From contig OU862922.1 in the NCBI GenBank assembly GCA_917880885.1, positions 27,342,627 through 27,406,626 of the forward strand: DNA of 64,000 bases, in the 5' to 3' direction. How positions within the stretch are numbered: position 1 is the stretch's first letter; every line of letters starts with the position of its first letter. Positions 10,968-22,679 of the stretch are shown here, in pieces. The notes beneath the pieces were generated by a model. It made no database searches. It was not told the origin of the DNA and was given only the letters and a program-made list of their open reading frames with translations. The DNA is from Limnephilus marmoratus. Its lineage: Eukaryota > Arthropoda > Insecta > Trichoptera > Limnephilidae. Position numbers and translations under genes: made by a program.

Positions 10968-11354
10968 ACGCACAAAATTCCCAACCGCTCCCATTCGCCT
11001 AGAACCAGATAGACTACGACATCCGTCATTTTGTATGTTGTGAGGCTAAAGGTTAATGGCAAGGAGAAGAAATATAAATGCGGTAGAGGTAGGTGTGGAA
11101 GTACCTGGCTATTCCGATTTAGTCACCAAACACGGCTAAAGCCATTCAATCAACGTTTCAATTCTGAACGGTGGTCTAATACAAGGGCGGTACTGAGAGT
11201 GTCTTCCAGTTTGTGTCGCTAATGTACATAATATTATTTTAAATGATTAAATTGTGGAAACCCAAATTGATCAAAAAAAATTTTTCTAGCGCACGCCGGG
11301 ATTTGAATCCGGATCGGTAGTCGAGAGCCTTGACCTCGACCACGGAAGCCGTCA
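10968..11354 (-). mobile_element. SINE-B copy 1 (tRNA-headed)
   Basis: On the minus strand a tRNA-like head at 11354-11293 carries the box A region 'tggtcgaggtcaaggctc' and a box B 'ggattcaaatcc'. The conserved SINE-B body follows, with landmarks 'tttcaattctgaa(t/c)ggtggt', 'cattgaatggctttagccg' and 'cctcacaac'. This copy abuts the RTE-like LINE tail and has no separate poly-A. The body matches 17488-17913 and 19385-19776. Confidence 0.75.
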
Positions 11355-11689
11355 GATGGTATACCATCGATCAAAAGGTTTTAATGGAACAGGAAAAAGA
11401 TTCATCGTAATTTTGATAATTTTTGGCAGTTTAGAAAAAAAAACAATAAAGAGATTGCTTTTAACTAAATCTAGTTAAAACAAATAAGAATGTACGTTTT
11501 AAAACTGTTTAGAAACAATATGGGAATTTGTAAATTGCACTCTTGGTCACCCATATTCAACCAGTACAATTATTTCTGAGGTAATGGAAAATTCTAAAAA
11601 ATACGTAGTTTGTAACGCGTTAGTATCACGCAGACAAAATGGCGCCATCGTAACATGTGTATTTCTTGATGTTTTTTCGTTTAGTGTAA
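11355..11689. other. Unassigned AT-rich spacer
   Basis: No coding or repeat signal recognised. Confidence 0.4.
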
Positions 11690-12145
11690 GCGATATCTCG
11701 GTCTCCTGATACTCCCCTGCAGCGTCTCTCGCCGTGGTCCAGTGGACCGGCCCAGAAGAGAGACGTCGAGACGGAGGCTGCGTGTTCCGTGCTCCGCCGC
11801 GACGCCCGCCCGGAACTCTCTAACCGGAAACCCGGAAAATTACGTAAACCACCTGAAAACCCAAAAAATCCATTCAGTTTGTGAAATCAGTGTGAAATCA
11901 ACTAAACAAACACCTCTTCGCCTTTTCTAACATCGTGGTTTCTCGTCCGGAATAAATAATAATTAAGTTGAATGTTAAAAGTCCGCTATATTTCCAGAAT
12001 ATAACGAGAACTTTTTAACACTGTGCAAATAATAGTAATCATTGTATCGCTTGATTTATTCCTGTTGAAAAGTTCGCAACTTGTGAAGGGCCCAGGGAGG
12101 TAAATTTGAATTAAGGGACCTTCCATATTTCTCGCTTAGGTAAGT
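11690..12145 (+). other. Candidate non-coding first exon with 5' splice site
   Basis: A sharply GC- and CpG-rich block (11720-11850) in AT-rich surroundings is followed by lower-GC sequence and then CTTAGGTAAGTTGG at about 12136-12149, an excellent donor consensus (AG|GTAAGT). A 62-codon frame at 11742-11930 is arginine-rich and unrecognised. It could be the start of a host gene whose later exons are outside the window, or the 5' UTR of an unrecognised retrotransposon. Confidence 0.25.
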
Positions 12146-12497
12146 TGGTTTGTGTTTTACATTAAAAGGATAATTTGGTGTTTATTTCTTCAAAAGCAGT
12201 AACTTTGAGTTAACTCCGTAATTTAAAAAAAAGATATCATTCAGGAGCGCGAGGTTCTCTTCACACTAATTTATAACTAGTAGATTACCCTTTATGTGCA
12301 CTGTTAGGACTGAAGTTGGGTTATTTTAGATGGAGGATAATTTTTTTTACTTGATATATAGTTTACACCATATGTCACATTAACACACAGATATTGATGG
12401 CACAATAACTGGTATTTGTGAAAAATCATGTGTAAGTTACCTTTAAACGTAGGTAAGTTTCAGTGCTTAAGTACAAGTGAAATGATCCAAGTAAAAA

Positions 12498-12890
12498 TCT
12501 CTACATATTATAAATTAAAGTCCTCCGCGTCGTCTGTCTGTCTATCTGTCTGTCTGTCTGTCTGTTCGCGATAAACTCGAAAACTACTGAACGGATTTTC
12601 ATGTGGTTTTCACCAATAGATAGAGTGTTTCATGAGGAAGGTTTAGGTATTTAATTTGTCAAGGATTTGTGTAAATTGGTTGAAACATAACGATAATTGT
12701 TAGAAGTGTCGGAAAAAGTCACCAGGCGGCTTGGTAGCTTTCATCGAAAACGCTGCGTAATCCTTTTGGGATGTAACAAAACAATGCATGGTAGGATATT
12801 CCTCTTTTATAGATCTACAAAAAATTCCGCGATTGCATATATCTATCTTTTACGGATAGCTTACTATAACCATTCTATCTTCTAAAAAAA
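12498..12890 (+). mobile_element. Helitron 5' portion with TCTG microsatellite
   Basis: It starts TCTCTACATATTATAAATT, followed by (GTCT)n at 12530-12562 and 'cgcgataaactcgaaaac'. The same 5' head begins the complete element at 13012. The segment around 'atgaggaaggtttagg' (about 12634) is also in the minus-strand Helitron at 21046-21290. No 3' terminus was found for this copy. Confidence 0.65.
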
Positions 12891-13011
12891 TTGTCACGTA
12901 CATTGCGGTAATTGAAAAGTTATTTAGAAGGATACAGTATTAATCCTTATTAACTTAAATACGTTAGTTACCCCAAGCATTTCATACACATTATTATAAT
13001 CTTTCACACCA

Positions 13012-13163
13012 TCTCTACGTATTATAAATTAAAGTCCTCCGCGGCATCTGTCTGTCTCTTCGCGATAAACTCAAAGACGGCGATGGTTATAAAGGTTGGA
13101 TGACCATCCAGTAGATGACGATGTGTTTTATTAGCCACAGCAACGCGTGGCCGGGTCAGCTAG
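13012..13163 (+). mobile_element. Complete 152-bp Helitron
   Basis: The 5' end TCTCTACGTATTATAAATT follows an A, and the 3' end GGCCGGGTCAGCTAG precedes T, as expected for Helitron insertion between A and T. A short CCAC/GTGG hairpin lies just upstream of the 3' end. It is an internal-deletion derivative of the 12498 family. Confidence 0.75.
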
Positions 13164-14473
13164 TAACATATAAAAACATCTATTAAGTATAAAATTGTTA
13201 TAATAAAAGGAAATGAATAATAGTGCAAATACGACACGAGCATATTGATTATTGCAATTTTTGGACTTATTTTTTTTTGTACAAAGAAAGAAACCATTAA
13301 TTTTTTATGTTCCTAACAAAACAGGTGAGCAAGTAGGTAGGTACAAATGAATTTCAAAATTGAAAGCATATTGAAACAATATAATCATCTTTCATTTGAT
13401 TAAGGAAGAAGTTTTGTTCCCTTCAATAATTTTTCATAATTTTTTTAATAACTTTTAGTAGATTAATATGAGAATTCATAAAGACTTCATTTCAACGAAA
13501 TAACACACTATTTGCTTTCAATCCTATTGTTGAGTTCTTTTCATATATTTAGCAAACATAAGCGAATATTATTTGGCGTTCTGATGAAATTAAGGCACTC
13601 AAAACTGATGAAAAATTCTTTTTGTCTATCCTCGCAAATAAATCTTAAGAATGAGGTGTATGGAAGTATAAATATATTTGAAATACAATTACTGCAGAGC
13701 CGAAAAGAATCTTTTTGGGACAGGGCCAGGAGAATCTTTATTCTTCTCTGTTTATTTATTTATCTTTATTTTCACAAGCTTGTATCAACTAATTGTTATA
13801 CTTTGAGAACAATGAGATGGCACAAACTTTAAAATACTATACAGGAGAAGTGGGGCATTCTAGTGAATTTCTTTCGGGATTCCTACTAACTAATTTATTA
13901 TTGAGTACAAATGATATTATTTATAAATCTAGGTCATTGTTGTGGTATCTATAATTTTTTGTATTTATGTTCGGATTTAATTGAGCTTCTTACTGCAGAT
14001 TGAGGTTATGCGTCAAAAAAAATATATTCACAAGTTTTCGTCACATTCATGACACCTGTTTCGATATTCCGTATCGCCAAACGAAAACGACCACAATATA
14101 AACATTTTATTAACAAAGGAATCATTATTTACAGAAATTAGTTAAAATGTACTAATATATAAATTTTTTTTTTATCGCATGTTATATAATATTGATGGCT
14201 TATAGTTTTTAATTGAACAGGGCTCCGTTATAAGCATTCAAAAAAGAAAAAAGATTGCAGAAGATGGTGTAAAAGGGAGATAATACGTCAATACAAATGA
14301 TAAAGGAAGGGCAATAAATAAATAAAAAATAGGCGTAAAAGACTGCTGTGAAAATATACAAATCATACATTTTTTAAAACAGAGCATCTACATCTAAATT
14401 TAGTAGTACTTAAAGAAACACTGTGATTTTTATTTCATACCTGCCTATTATAAAATATTAGTTAACAGAACCA
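13164..14473. other. Unassigned AT-rich DNA with one LINE-tail-like run
   Basis: A (TTTA)n run at 13748-13765 followed by 'tttcacaagcttgtatcaac' resembles a minus-strand LINE 3' tail. The 106-codon frame at 13512-13832 has no motif. Nothing else recognised. Confidence 0.4.
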
Positions 14474-14565
14474 GTTGTGTTTTTTTATAATTTTCGGAGA
14501 GCACTTTGCGATTTTTTAATCGAGGGAATTTCGTATAATTTTTTTTTGAGCTTAAATTTTTTTTT
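14474..14565. repeat. repO fragment, copy 1
   Basis: The segment 'gtgttttt..ataattttcggag' through 'atcgagggaattt' matches 37176-37240 closely. No terminal structure could be defined. Confidence 0.5.
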
Positions 14566-14586
14566 ATTCAAAGGATATGGACAGGG

Positions 14587-14801
14587 TAACTCAACAAAGG
14601 GGCGCTTCATCCCTCCTTTGAAAAGTCATTAAAAGTGATAAAAAACCTGGGTTAAATTAGGTTAGATTAGGTTAGGTCACATTGGGTTAAGTTATGGGCT
14701 GTATATAAATACTTGTACAATGTGAATGTACCTATATATTTTTTATTAACTTTTATTGACTTTTTAAAGGGGTGTTGATATGCCACTTTGTTGAGTTGTT
14801 A
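14587..14801. mobile_element. 215-bp foldback MITE
   Basis: The ends TAACTCAACAAAG (14587) and CTTTGTTGAGTTGTTA (14801) are inverted. Inner arms CTTTGAAAAGTCATTAAAAG and AACTTTTATTGACTTTTTAAAG also pair, giving about 60-bp imperfect TIRs. The loop holds TTAGGTTAGATTAGGTTAGG. Confidence 0.65.
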
Positions 14802-15954
14802 TGGAACCATTTCAGTTTTTAAAAGAATAAATATAATATTTGTGACAGCAATGAACCTTTGATTTTTGAAAATAAAACTACTGTCGGTACATAAATACCT
14901 ACATCAAACGATGTTACAGAATCTATCTGTGAAAGTTTTTTCTGTGGTATTTTGGGATTGTTATGACTTGTTATGCTGTTTTGTAGATTTTTTTCTAAAA
15001 CTTCTGTGCGTTACTCATGTGTTTTTAACGAAGTGTTAATGATCCGCTTGTCAAAATATTGTTGCACTATTAACTGTGTCGAAAATTACGCCTGTCGAAA
15101 TCACACACTTATTTTTACACTCGAATGCAGAGTCTAAAATTATTTAGACTCTAAATAAACAAAATCCGATACGTAATAATTACATAAATAAATTAAACTG
15201 CAACCATCCTTAACACCTGTGCCGAAACCGGTTTGCAATTATTATTTCAGAATGTGTTTTTTTCGTTTTAAAATAACAGTTTTTCAATGTTAAAAGGTGA
15301 AATGTGGAACGCCACAAAAGTCCAAATATTTTATAAATATATTGAAAAAAAAATAGAAGAAGCATCGGAAAAAAAAACCTTACGCAAACCATTAAGTTGT
15401 ACCATAGAATTCTTAAGTTGTACCATAGAACTTATCCAAAACACAATTCCACTCACCACAGGATGTCTTGTTGAGGAGGACTGCAATATAATCTACATCA
15501 ATTTTTATTTATTTATAATTATCACGTATCTTCTATAAATGAAAAATTAAAATAAAATAACTGAAATAAAAAAAATAAAAAATTTTCGTCTAACGAGTTG
15601 CCTGTTTTTTTTTATCTATGCCTATATTAAATTACATTAGAAATAAAATAATCAAAATTTAAAAGAACTGTTAAAACTTTTTCCTCAATAATTGTCATCA
15701 ATAAAAAAAATTTAGGTAAGTAGTTAATATTTTTCAATGAAACACATTAGATAAACTTTTTTTTATAAAACTATTTTCATTTTCTCTTTCATATTCTGTT
15801 CCATCTGTATTTGTTTTTTTTTGCTCTCTTGCTATGAATATAAGTAAATTTCTGAAATGAAAAACATTACTAGGTTTAAAAAGCAGCGTGCAACAAAAAA
15901 TCAGATATGATTTTAGAATTTCACTGCCAAAAGTGTTACGGTGATTTATTTTTG
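14802..15954. other. Unassigned AT-rich DNA
   Basis: Low-complexity A/T at 15540-15600. The 60-83 codon frames around 15210-15538 lie on both strands without motifs. A near-duplicate 14-mer 'aagttgtaccatag' occurs twice at about 15393 and 15413. Confidence 0.4.
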
Positions 15955-16090
15955 GGGTATTGCGCCATGTTGCGCTACCTCCTTCTTTAGTAAGTTTCGG
16001 AGAGCGTTACAGTGTCCATTATCAGGGCAGATGATGTAACGCTGTCTGAAACGTTTGTTGGTAGCGCATCACGGCGTAATACTCCAATAA
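15955..16090. repeat. Penelope-type inverted hammerhead pair, decayed
   Basis: The arms 'tgcgctacctcc' and 'ggtagcgca' form a foldback. The left arm on the minus strand reads a hammerhead-like core CTGATAA...GAAAC (about 16026-15994), with a G-to-A change in the CUGANGA box. The right arm carries only the GAAAC half. It is homologous to the better preserved foldback at 61797-62222. Confidence 0.6.
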
Positions 16091-17487
16091 AAAATCATTA
16101 TAACATAATATCAGAATAATTAACTAATTAATTAAACGTATTTATTTCGGTTGTCGGTGCGTTAGTGCATGCGTGATTTCAAATTGCTTCCCGCGTAATG
16201 CGTAAAATTATTAAAGTTCAATATTATAATCTTTTAATTTTTAAAATTGGAACCGATAAGTATGAACCTACCTATCAGACAAGCGATAAAGTAATTAACA
16301 AAATAATTTAGATTGAAATAGATTAAAATAATTTATCCTTGAAGAAGACGATAATAATAGTAATCTATACGAAAATAAGAAAGAGAACAAGACACAGAAA
16401 AACAGAAAAAGATAATGGTCACAACTAGTATATGTTTTTATGACTTTGAAAATATAATGATTTTGCATTTTAGTTGTTTTAAAATTAGGTGTAATAAATT
16501 GGTTTCCATTTCTCATTAGTTTGTAAAATTCTTGATATTCTTTGTTATTTTTTTCTTTACACATTTTTATAATGGAAGCTTGCTTGAATATGTCTATCGA
16601 CATTTGTTACTGGAAACAATTTAAAAAGTTATTCTCTTGAGAAGGTAGATTTTTTTAAAATATTACTTTAACGATGATTCTTTGCGAAACTTTTACTGAG
16701 ATTAGATTGTTTAATTACCTACATATAACTTATAATTTAAAACACAAATTCATAAGTAGCGCACATCCGTACTAGATATTTGCTTTACATACCTTTTGAT
16801 TAAAAACATAATTTTCCAGTTTTGGTTAAATATTTTGGCCTCAAATAAAAAAATAAAAGTTTTGTATGAAAAGGGCTGCGCAGCCGCACCCCTTAAATAA
16901 TTTTTTTAAATTGAAAAAGTAAGATGGCCCACTGTTTGGCTACTAGATCCAGAAATCTTATTAAAAATTGGTTTTGATAGTTTTTTAGGTGAAAGCATTC
17001 ATCCCAAAAGCTTTTCAGAACCAATCGGCCTTGGTGGAAACTGTAAAGTGGGTATTATGTTTGTTTGGCCGCTCTAATACTGGAATAGACCTCGGTTCAA
17101 GGCACCTATTAAATTAGACGCAGACCACATGGCTTAGAATCCTCAGAATACACCTGAGGTTAATGGGAGAAACAGAGACGTAATGCCCCGAAGGCTTCGC
17201 GATGTATTTCGGAAATACACAGGGAAACTTTTATTACCCAGGCGACATTGGAAATAATTCATTACGCGGTGAAAGGATAAATTATCAGAAACTATTTTTC
17301 CGGTCTAAATTGATTTCTTTGAAATATCATTATTAAAAAACACATTGGCTGGTTCGAAATATATTTTTAAATTATTGCACGAGAGTTTGGTTATCCACTA
17401 ATTTACGGTACAAGTTTTCTTATTTTCACATTCTTAACATTCTCACAAAAAAGTATGATTATTAAAAGAGTAATAAACAAGGCCAGG
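16091..17487. other. Unassigned AT-rich DNA
   Basis: The 102-codon minus frame at 16295-16603 is low complexity and unrecognised. A short GC palindrome, GGGCTGCGCAGCC, lies at about 16874. The moderately GC 17020-17240 segment has no motif or repeat partner here. Confidence 0.4.
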
Positions 17488-17913
17488 TCTTTTTTTTTTT
17501 TTTTACAGTGAATACCGCGCAAGAATCTCAACTGCTCCCGTCTGGAGCCAGTGAGACTATGGCATCCCCAATTGGGGTATGTCGTGAGGCTGAAGGTAGT
17601 GGGGAAGGGAAGGAGGTGGGGAAGAGGAAGGTTGGGAAGTACCTGGCTATTCAGATCTGGTCACTAAACTCGGCTAAAGCCATTTTCAAGCAACGTTTCA
17701 ATTCTGAATGGTGGTCTTACACCAGGGCGATACTGATAGTATCTTCCACTCTGGAACATGCCGCAAATATACTATATATAGATATTATTTTAAATGAATT
17801 AATTGTGAAATAACACAAATTAATCAAATAAAATTTATTTGCGCATGCCGGGTTCGAACCCGCGACCTCCGGATTGTGAGTCAAGAGTTTTACCCACTGG
17901 ACTACGGAGGTCG
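17488..17913 (-). mobile_element. SINE-B copy 2, most complete
   Basis: The minus strand begins with a tRNA-like head (17913-17848). Box A is in 'tagtccagtgggtaa' and box B is GGGTTCGAACCC. A long body follows, and the copy ends in poly-A, seen as T-runs at about 17489-17505. Box A and B spacing is tRNA-like. The overlapping open frames at 17508-17813 and 17835-18104 are incidental. Confidence 0.85.
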
Positions 17914-18029
17914 TCGTTCCTGATTTTCTGAATGAACTGCTTGTTCCGCTTGCGAGTTAGAAAAAGATTTATTATAATATTATTGTATTTATAACAACTA
18001 ACACTAAAACAAACAAAAAACAAACAGAT

Positions 18030-18250
18030 TATACAATTCACACGCGGTACAAGTGAAACCTTCTTAAATCTAAAATAGACTAGAGTGGGAAGGCTACGAA
18101 GCACCGCAAAAAGAGGAGACCGATTATCCTATCTCGTTCTCATGCCGGCTAAATCCTGTGTTGCTATTTTTCGTTTCATCGAGTTTCAATCACAATGGTG
18201 CCAAAGATGTTTTCACTTAAAAAAAACACAAAAATAGACAGAAAATTATG
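18030..18250. repeat. repQ fragment (terminal repeat plus interior)
   Basis: CAATTCACACGCGGTACAAG at about 18036 matches the repQ terminal repeat at 33.2/33.7 kb. Next come 'gtgggaaggctacgaagcacc' and the 'gtttcatcgagtttcaa' interior. No second terminus is present, so this is a partial copy. Confidence 0.6.
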
Positions 18251-18784
18251 AAGATAATTTCAACAATGTGTTATTTTTATATTGAATAGCTCTTTAATCA
18301 CTTTTAATAGGCATTTATTATTTTTTCTTATCCAATTTCACAGTTTTGCATATATTTTGCACATTGGTACGCGAACTACTAAGAGTCTTCTGAATTTAGT
18401 TCAATTAGGGAAAAGGATTGCCATAAAACCAAAAATTCATTTAAAAATCATATTTTGATATTATCCAATGAACTGAAAAATTCCACAAATCGAATGTATC
18501 CGTTTCACATTTTTTCTGGTCAATGATCTATTAATAAATAATAACCCTTGATCCATTTGAAAAGCCCGAGGATTAATGATTACTGGGGTTGATTACCAAC
18601 GTGCAACGGTTATCTGGAATAAATTTAAAACGTCCGAATCAGTCTGCGTATTTTTTAAAAGCGCATTGGCTTTGGCAAGTATTTATTTGGATGCAATTTA
18701 TTTTGAGGTGGACCCAAAAAATCAAACCAATGACGCATTAACTATCATTCGACATTACATTTTTGATATTTGATTTAGTGTGGT
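18251..18784. other. Unassigned spacer
   Basis: AT-rich. A 65-codon frame at 18576-18773 is unrecognised. Confidence 0.4.
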
Positions 18785-19288
18785 GGACTGAAAATGAAAA
18801 AGATGTTCTGCAGTCATGATCCTTGGATTACGAATGAGAATGGTAAGATGCTACGTGTTTTCGATATTATTTTATGGAACGGAAGCATGGACGCTTACTG
18901 AAGAACTAATTGGGCGACTCGAGGCTTTCGAGATGTGGATCTACAGAAAAATACTTAAAATAAGCTGGATGGACAGGGTTACGAATGAAGATGTTATGGT
19001 TCGGATGAATAAAGAAGAAAGTTATTATAACTCTAAATATTTGAAAACTTCAATATCTTGGACATGTGATGAGACATCCAGAAAAGTATGAGATCTTGCA
19101 TCTCATAATGCAGAGAAAGATTGCCGGAAGACGGGGCCCTGGAAGAAGGAGAACCTCAAGGTTGAAAAACCTCAGACAGTGGTTTGGCCAGTCTACCGTA
19201 GAGCTGTTCCGGGCTGCGGTAAATAAAGTCCGCATAGCCAACATGATAGCCAACGTCCGTTGAACGGACAGGGCACAAGAAGAAGAAT
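18785..19288 (+). pseudogene. RTE-like LINE, RT C-terminal region, frameshifted
   Basis: The codons read LGLRMRMVRCYVFSILFYG, then EAWTL, LEAFEMWIYRKILKISW and DRVTNEDV. These are the C-terminal 'LLYGxExWTL...LEAFExWxxRxxLxISW' signature of endonuclease/RT LINEs. After a frameshift between about 19030 and 19055 it continues as YLGHVMRH and ends in a region reading LFRAAVNKVRIANMIANVR. A further frameshift is near 18818. The 3' end is AAGAAGAAGAATA-like. The domain order is that of an RTE-type polymerase tail. RT core and endonuclease are absent, so it is dead. Confidence 0.85.
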
Positions 19289-19384
19289 AAGGACTAATAT
19301 CAATATGTATAAATGACAACCATTCCTGGGTTTTCCATTACTTGAAAATAATTTTTTTATTCTTCCTACTTTATGTTATTTTTA

Positions 19385-19776
19385 TGTGAATACTGCACAA
19401 GCGTCCCAATTGCGCCCATCAGGAGCCCGTGAGACTCTCTATTCCTAATTGGGGTATGTTGTGAGGCTGAAGAATTGTGGGAGGGAAAGGAAATGGGGAA
19501 GAGGGAGTTGGAGAAGTACCTAGCAAGTCAGATCTGGTCACCAAACATGGCTAAAGCTATTTCAAGCAACATTCAATTCTGAATGCTGGTTTTACAACAT
19601 GGCGATATTGGGAGTATCTTCCAATCTGAAATGTGTCGGTAATACGGTACACATTATTTGAAATGAATAAATTGTGAAATAATACGTATCAATCAATTGA
19701 AATATACGCCGGGATTCGAACCCGCTACCTTCGATTGCTAGTGGAGAGCCTTGCCCCTCGACCACGGAGACCGCGG
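19385..19776 (-). mobile_element. SINE-B copy 3
   Basis: The tRNA-like head is at 19776-19708 on the minus strand, with 'ccgtggtcgaggggcaagg' (box A region) and box B GGGTTCGAATCCC. The body landmarks match copies 1 and 2. The tail end near 19385 is AT-rich but has no clean poly-A. Confidence 0.8.
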
Positions 19777-20214
19777 AAAATATTGTCTGTGCAATGATGA
19801 AACTAGCTAGCAGACGATTGAACCTTAGATGCCTGAGTAGAAACGCGGCAAAATTCTCAATGAAATGCACCGGTTTCTCAAAAAAAAATTTTTTTAAAGG
19901 GTGTCAGTTTAATCTAATTTAATTTAAAATGTAAAGTAATTAAAATCCTTTATACAAATTCAAATTTTCCTAAAGGTATATAACGGTGACATAAATAACC
20001 CGTTTCCTCGGAAAACACAAATATTTCGACCATTTCTAATTTATACACCTCATATTTTTATTAATGAAATGGCTGAAATATGCATTAATGACGCCAAAAA
20101 GGTTAAATATGCAATCTACACATTATGCAAATGTGCAAATGCATATTACAATATGACTTCCATTAATAATATTGAAATATTTAACGTGTTCGAATATGGG
20201 AACTGCATTACTCA
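19777..20214. other. Unassigned AT-rich DNA
   Basis: No recognised element. A frame at 20069-20401 runs into SINE-C and is not a gene. Confidence 0.4.
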
Positions 20215-20406
20215 TTTTTTTTCTTTTAAAAAGAAAGACAAACATTCCCGGGTTACAAATAACCCAACAATTTTTGAAAATCTCCTACTACCACCACAGA
20301 AAGCCGAAAATGTTGCTTGTGTTGTGATGGAGGACTTAGCCAGAGGAATCGACACGCGACGCTCGGGTGGGACCCAAGCGCTATGCACACTCAACCACTG
20401 ACCGGT
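20215..20406 (-). mobile_element. SINE-C copy 1
   Basis: On the minus strand it begins GACCGGTCAGTGGTTGAGTG (box A region) with box B 'gcgtgtcgattcctc'. It continues through 'ttttcggctttctgtggtgg' and 'gggttatttgtaacccggg' to an A-rich end, seen as T at 20216-20225. It is about 190 bp, with further copies at 56720 and 58673. Confidence 0.8.
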
Positions 20407-20579
20407 CAAAATCCTCAGACCTCATAATTTATAAATTCAAAAATATATTTATATCTTGAATATAAAATAAAACAACTTTAAAAGGACTTTTTCATTCAGT
20501 TTCGTATTTTTTAAGACCCTAACCAAAAACATCGAATGGCCCATTGCGTGGAGGACGCTGAAAAAACGTTAAAATATAT

Positions 20580-20987
20580 TTTTTTACTATACCTCCAAAC
20601 TGGTCCCTGGGAAAAAATCCTTTTGGTGAATGCTGTGTGGAGGGAATTTTAAGGGAGAGGAAAGAGATGAAGTTCTAGAAAAAAAGGTGTATTGGAATCT
20701 GAGAGTCGACGTGACCAGGAGTGACAGACGTATGAATGAATTTACCCCTCCCGCTGCGGTGCAAAGTGATGGGAGAGAGAGAGGAGGAGAGGTCTAGGTT
20801 AGATCCTCAACCAGTCTCTCCCGATCCGGCCCGCTATGCAGTAGGTGGGCGTAGGCATTCGCCGTCAAGATGCAGACAAACCCGGGCACCTCGCTAAGTC
20901 ACCAAAAGTAGCGAACCTCTTGGGGTGATCAATGTTATCAAATAAACGGTTCCCGGAGCGACGGTACCCATACCCGCCTCCCAAATT
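20580..20987 (-). mobile_element. repA copy 2
   Basis: It keeps the longer middle section 'ggatcgggagagactggttg' (minus strand), the 'ggtcgcc'-type segment and the AATTTGGGAGGCGGG head. The A-tail end is degraded and the terminal stem-loop is mostly lost. Confidence 0.7.
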
Positions 20988-21045
20988 GAAAAAATCTTGA
21001 TCTCAGATAGAATACTTATTTCCGACTTGACTTTTATTTTAATAA

Positions 21046-21290
21046 CTAGCAGACAAATAACAAACATTGCTGTGGCTAACGAAACACAACGCCATCTACT
21101 GACAACGCCATTACCCAACATTTATAACCAACGCCATCTGTTAATTTGCATACATATCAAATCCACACCGCCCGCTTGCCAGCCCGCTCCCTTTATACAT
21201 TACATATTTCAACCAATTTACACAAAATCTTGATAAATTATATACCTAAACCTTCCTCATGAATCACACTATCTTTGCTTCATACTATGT
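21046..21290 (-). mobile_element. Helitron 3' portion
   Basis: On the minus strand the element ends in TTTGTCTGCTAG before T at 21046. It contains 'atgaggaaggtttagg', shared with the Helitron at 12.6 kb, plus 'agatggcgttg' words found near the 13.1 and 4.6 kb 3' ends. The 5' TC end is not identified. Confidence 0.6.
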
Positions 21291-22021
21291 AAAGTTTGTT
21301 GATGGTATTAGAGACTTCTGATTTTTTAAGCCTAATCACCTTCCTTTTAGATTAAGAGAACAAGAATAATAATAATATTTTGATGATTTTTATAGCGCCG
21401 ATTTTGTGAAAAATCGCCTCAAAGGCGCTGTAAGGGCAAGAACTACTGGATCTAAAATTATTTTTATTTGCGACAACAAATATCAGTGCCGAGATATTTA
21501 GATACTCGCTTGTACCCAGATTGCATGCAGTAATAAATAAAAATAATTATAATCAATGTTAGCATAACACCTACTATTGTTCTGCATGGGTTCCGAGTAA
21601 GTATATAATTTAATTAGCATATTTTACTTCCTGATTTACTGTTCCACAAAATAATTATGTAAATAACATGATTGTTTGCCCCGTACAGGCGTATATCAAT
21701 ATAAATAAATATTTAGCCAACTTAATAAAAATATTAGTGTAATAAAATGATGAAACTAAAATTGTTAATTTATTTCCACCATTGCTTTGGCAAAAACGTT
21801 TCTATCTGCATACAAAGAGCATTATTATACGGGAGCATTCCGCGTGAGTGCATGTCTCGATTCGCCCGAAGTTACTTTTAATGAAAACATGCCGCCGGTA
21901 ATATGATATCAAAACTTTGGCAATAAAGTGTCCGTATGACGCCGCTTCGCAACGGCCGTGTGACGCTTGCTTCTGCACTGCCTCCTCTCTCGGCTAAATA
22001 TACACACCGCGCGGCTAAATA
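21291..22021. other. Unassigned DNA leading into the satellite
   Basis: AT-rich to about 21830, then CpG-richer. At 22000-22021 'accgcgcggctaaata' precedes the first clear satellite unit and may be a degenerate partial unit. Confidence 0.4.
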
Positions 22022-22526
22022 TACCGCGCAAATAATAATAGCGATATACTCGTACTCGGCCGAATCACAACCTAACGCAAACACTACAAACTGCGGAGCT
22101 GAATAATGGTGCATTTAACCGTACAATGTATGGGAATTCAGGCTTTATTATTATTGATTGCAAACTTAAAATGTATGGGTAGACATAACACAGCGCGGAT
22201 TAATATATTACCGCGCAAATAATAATAGCGATTCACTCGTACTTGGCCGGAACACAACAAACCCCACAACTAGCGAAATGAATAATGGTGAATTTAACCG
22301 TGTAATATATGCGACATTAGGCTTTTTTTATTATTATTGATTACACACTTAACATATAAGGGTAGATATAACACCTTAACATATACCGCGTGAATAATAA
22401 TAGCGTCGTACTCGTACTCGGCCGCATCACAACATAACTACAAACTGCGGAGCTGAACAATGGTGCATTTGAACGTACAATATATGGGAATGTGGGCTCT
22501 TTTCTTACTATTGGTTACAATCTTAA
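22022..22526. repeat. Satellite array, left part (three units)
   Basis: Units start TACCGCGCAAATAATAATAG at 22022, 22209 and 22384, giving periods of 187 and 175 bp. Shared words are 'tcgtactcggccg', 'aataatggtgcatttaaccg' and 'ttacaatcttaaaa'. The third unit is cut at about 22526 by an RTE-like LINE, and the array resumes at 27347. Confidence 0.8.
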
Positions 22527-22679
22527 AAGTTAAAGTTCTGCCAAAATCATGGGTCTCGTAGTAAACCAGCAGAAGACCAAATACATGGCCTTAGGAGGCA
22601 CCCAACAAATCCCAACTCTCTCATGTGGAAGTCAAAATTTTGAAACGGTACCAAAATTTACATTCCTAGGCTCACTCAT
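22527..22679 (+). pseudogene. RTE-like LINE, RT fragment (5' piece)
   Basis: The codons read GLVVNQQKTKYM and FTFLGSLI, the 'GLxINxxKTKYM...FxYLGSxI' strand of an RTE-type RT palm/thumb. It is interrupted at about 22680 by repA. The C-terminal continuation lies at 26778-27346 on the same strand. Together they form one 5'-truncated LINE inserted in the satellite. Non-functional. Confidence 0.8.

Noticed and set aside
14655..14685. TTAGGTTAGATTAGGTTAGG as interstitial telomere
   Set aside because: It is only a few imperfect units in the loop of a foldback MITE. Similar AACCTAACC words occur elsewhere (44.8, 61.7, 63.1 kb) as part of repeats, so there is no telomeric array.
15225..15250. Another hammerhead (GCCGAAACCGG)
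   Set aside because: GAAAC is present, but no CTGANGA box or helix II can be found upstream on the same strand.
17848..17913. Functional tRNA gene on the minus strand
   Set aside because: Box A and B are good, but the sequence continues into a repeated SINE body with poly-A, and homologous heads lie at 11.3 and 19.7 kb. This is a SINE head.
22022..22526. CRISPR-like array
   Set aside because: Units of 175-187 bp repeat head to tail without short unique spacers, and the context is eukaryotic. It is a satellite.
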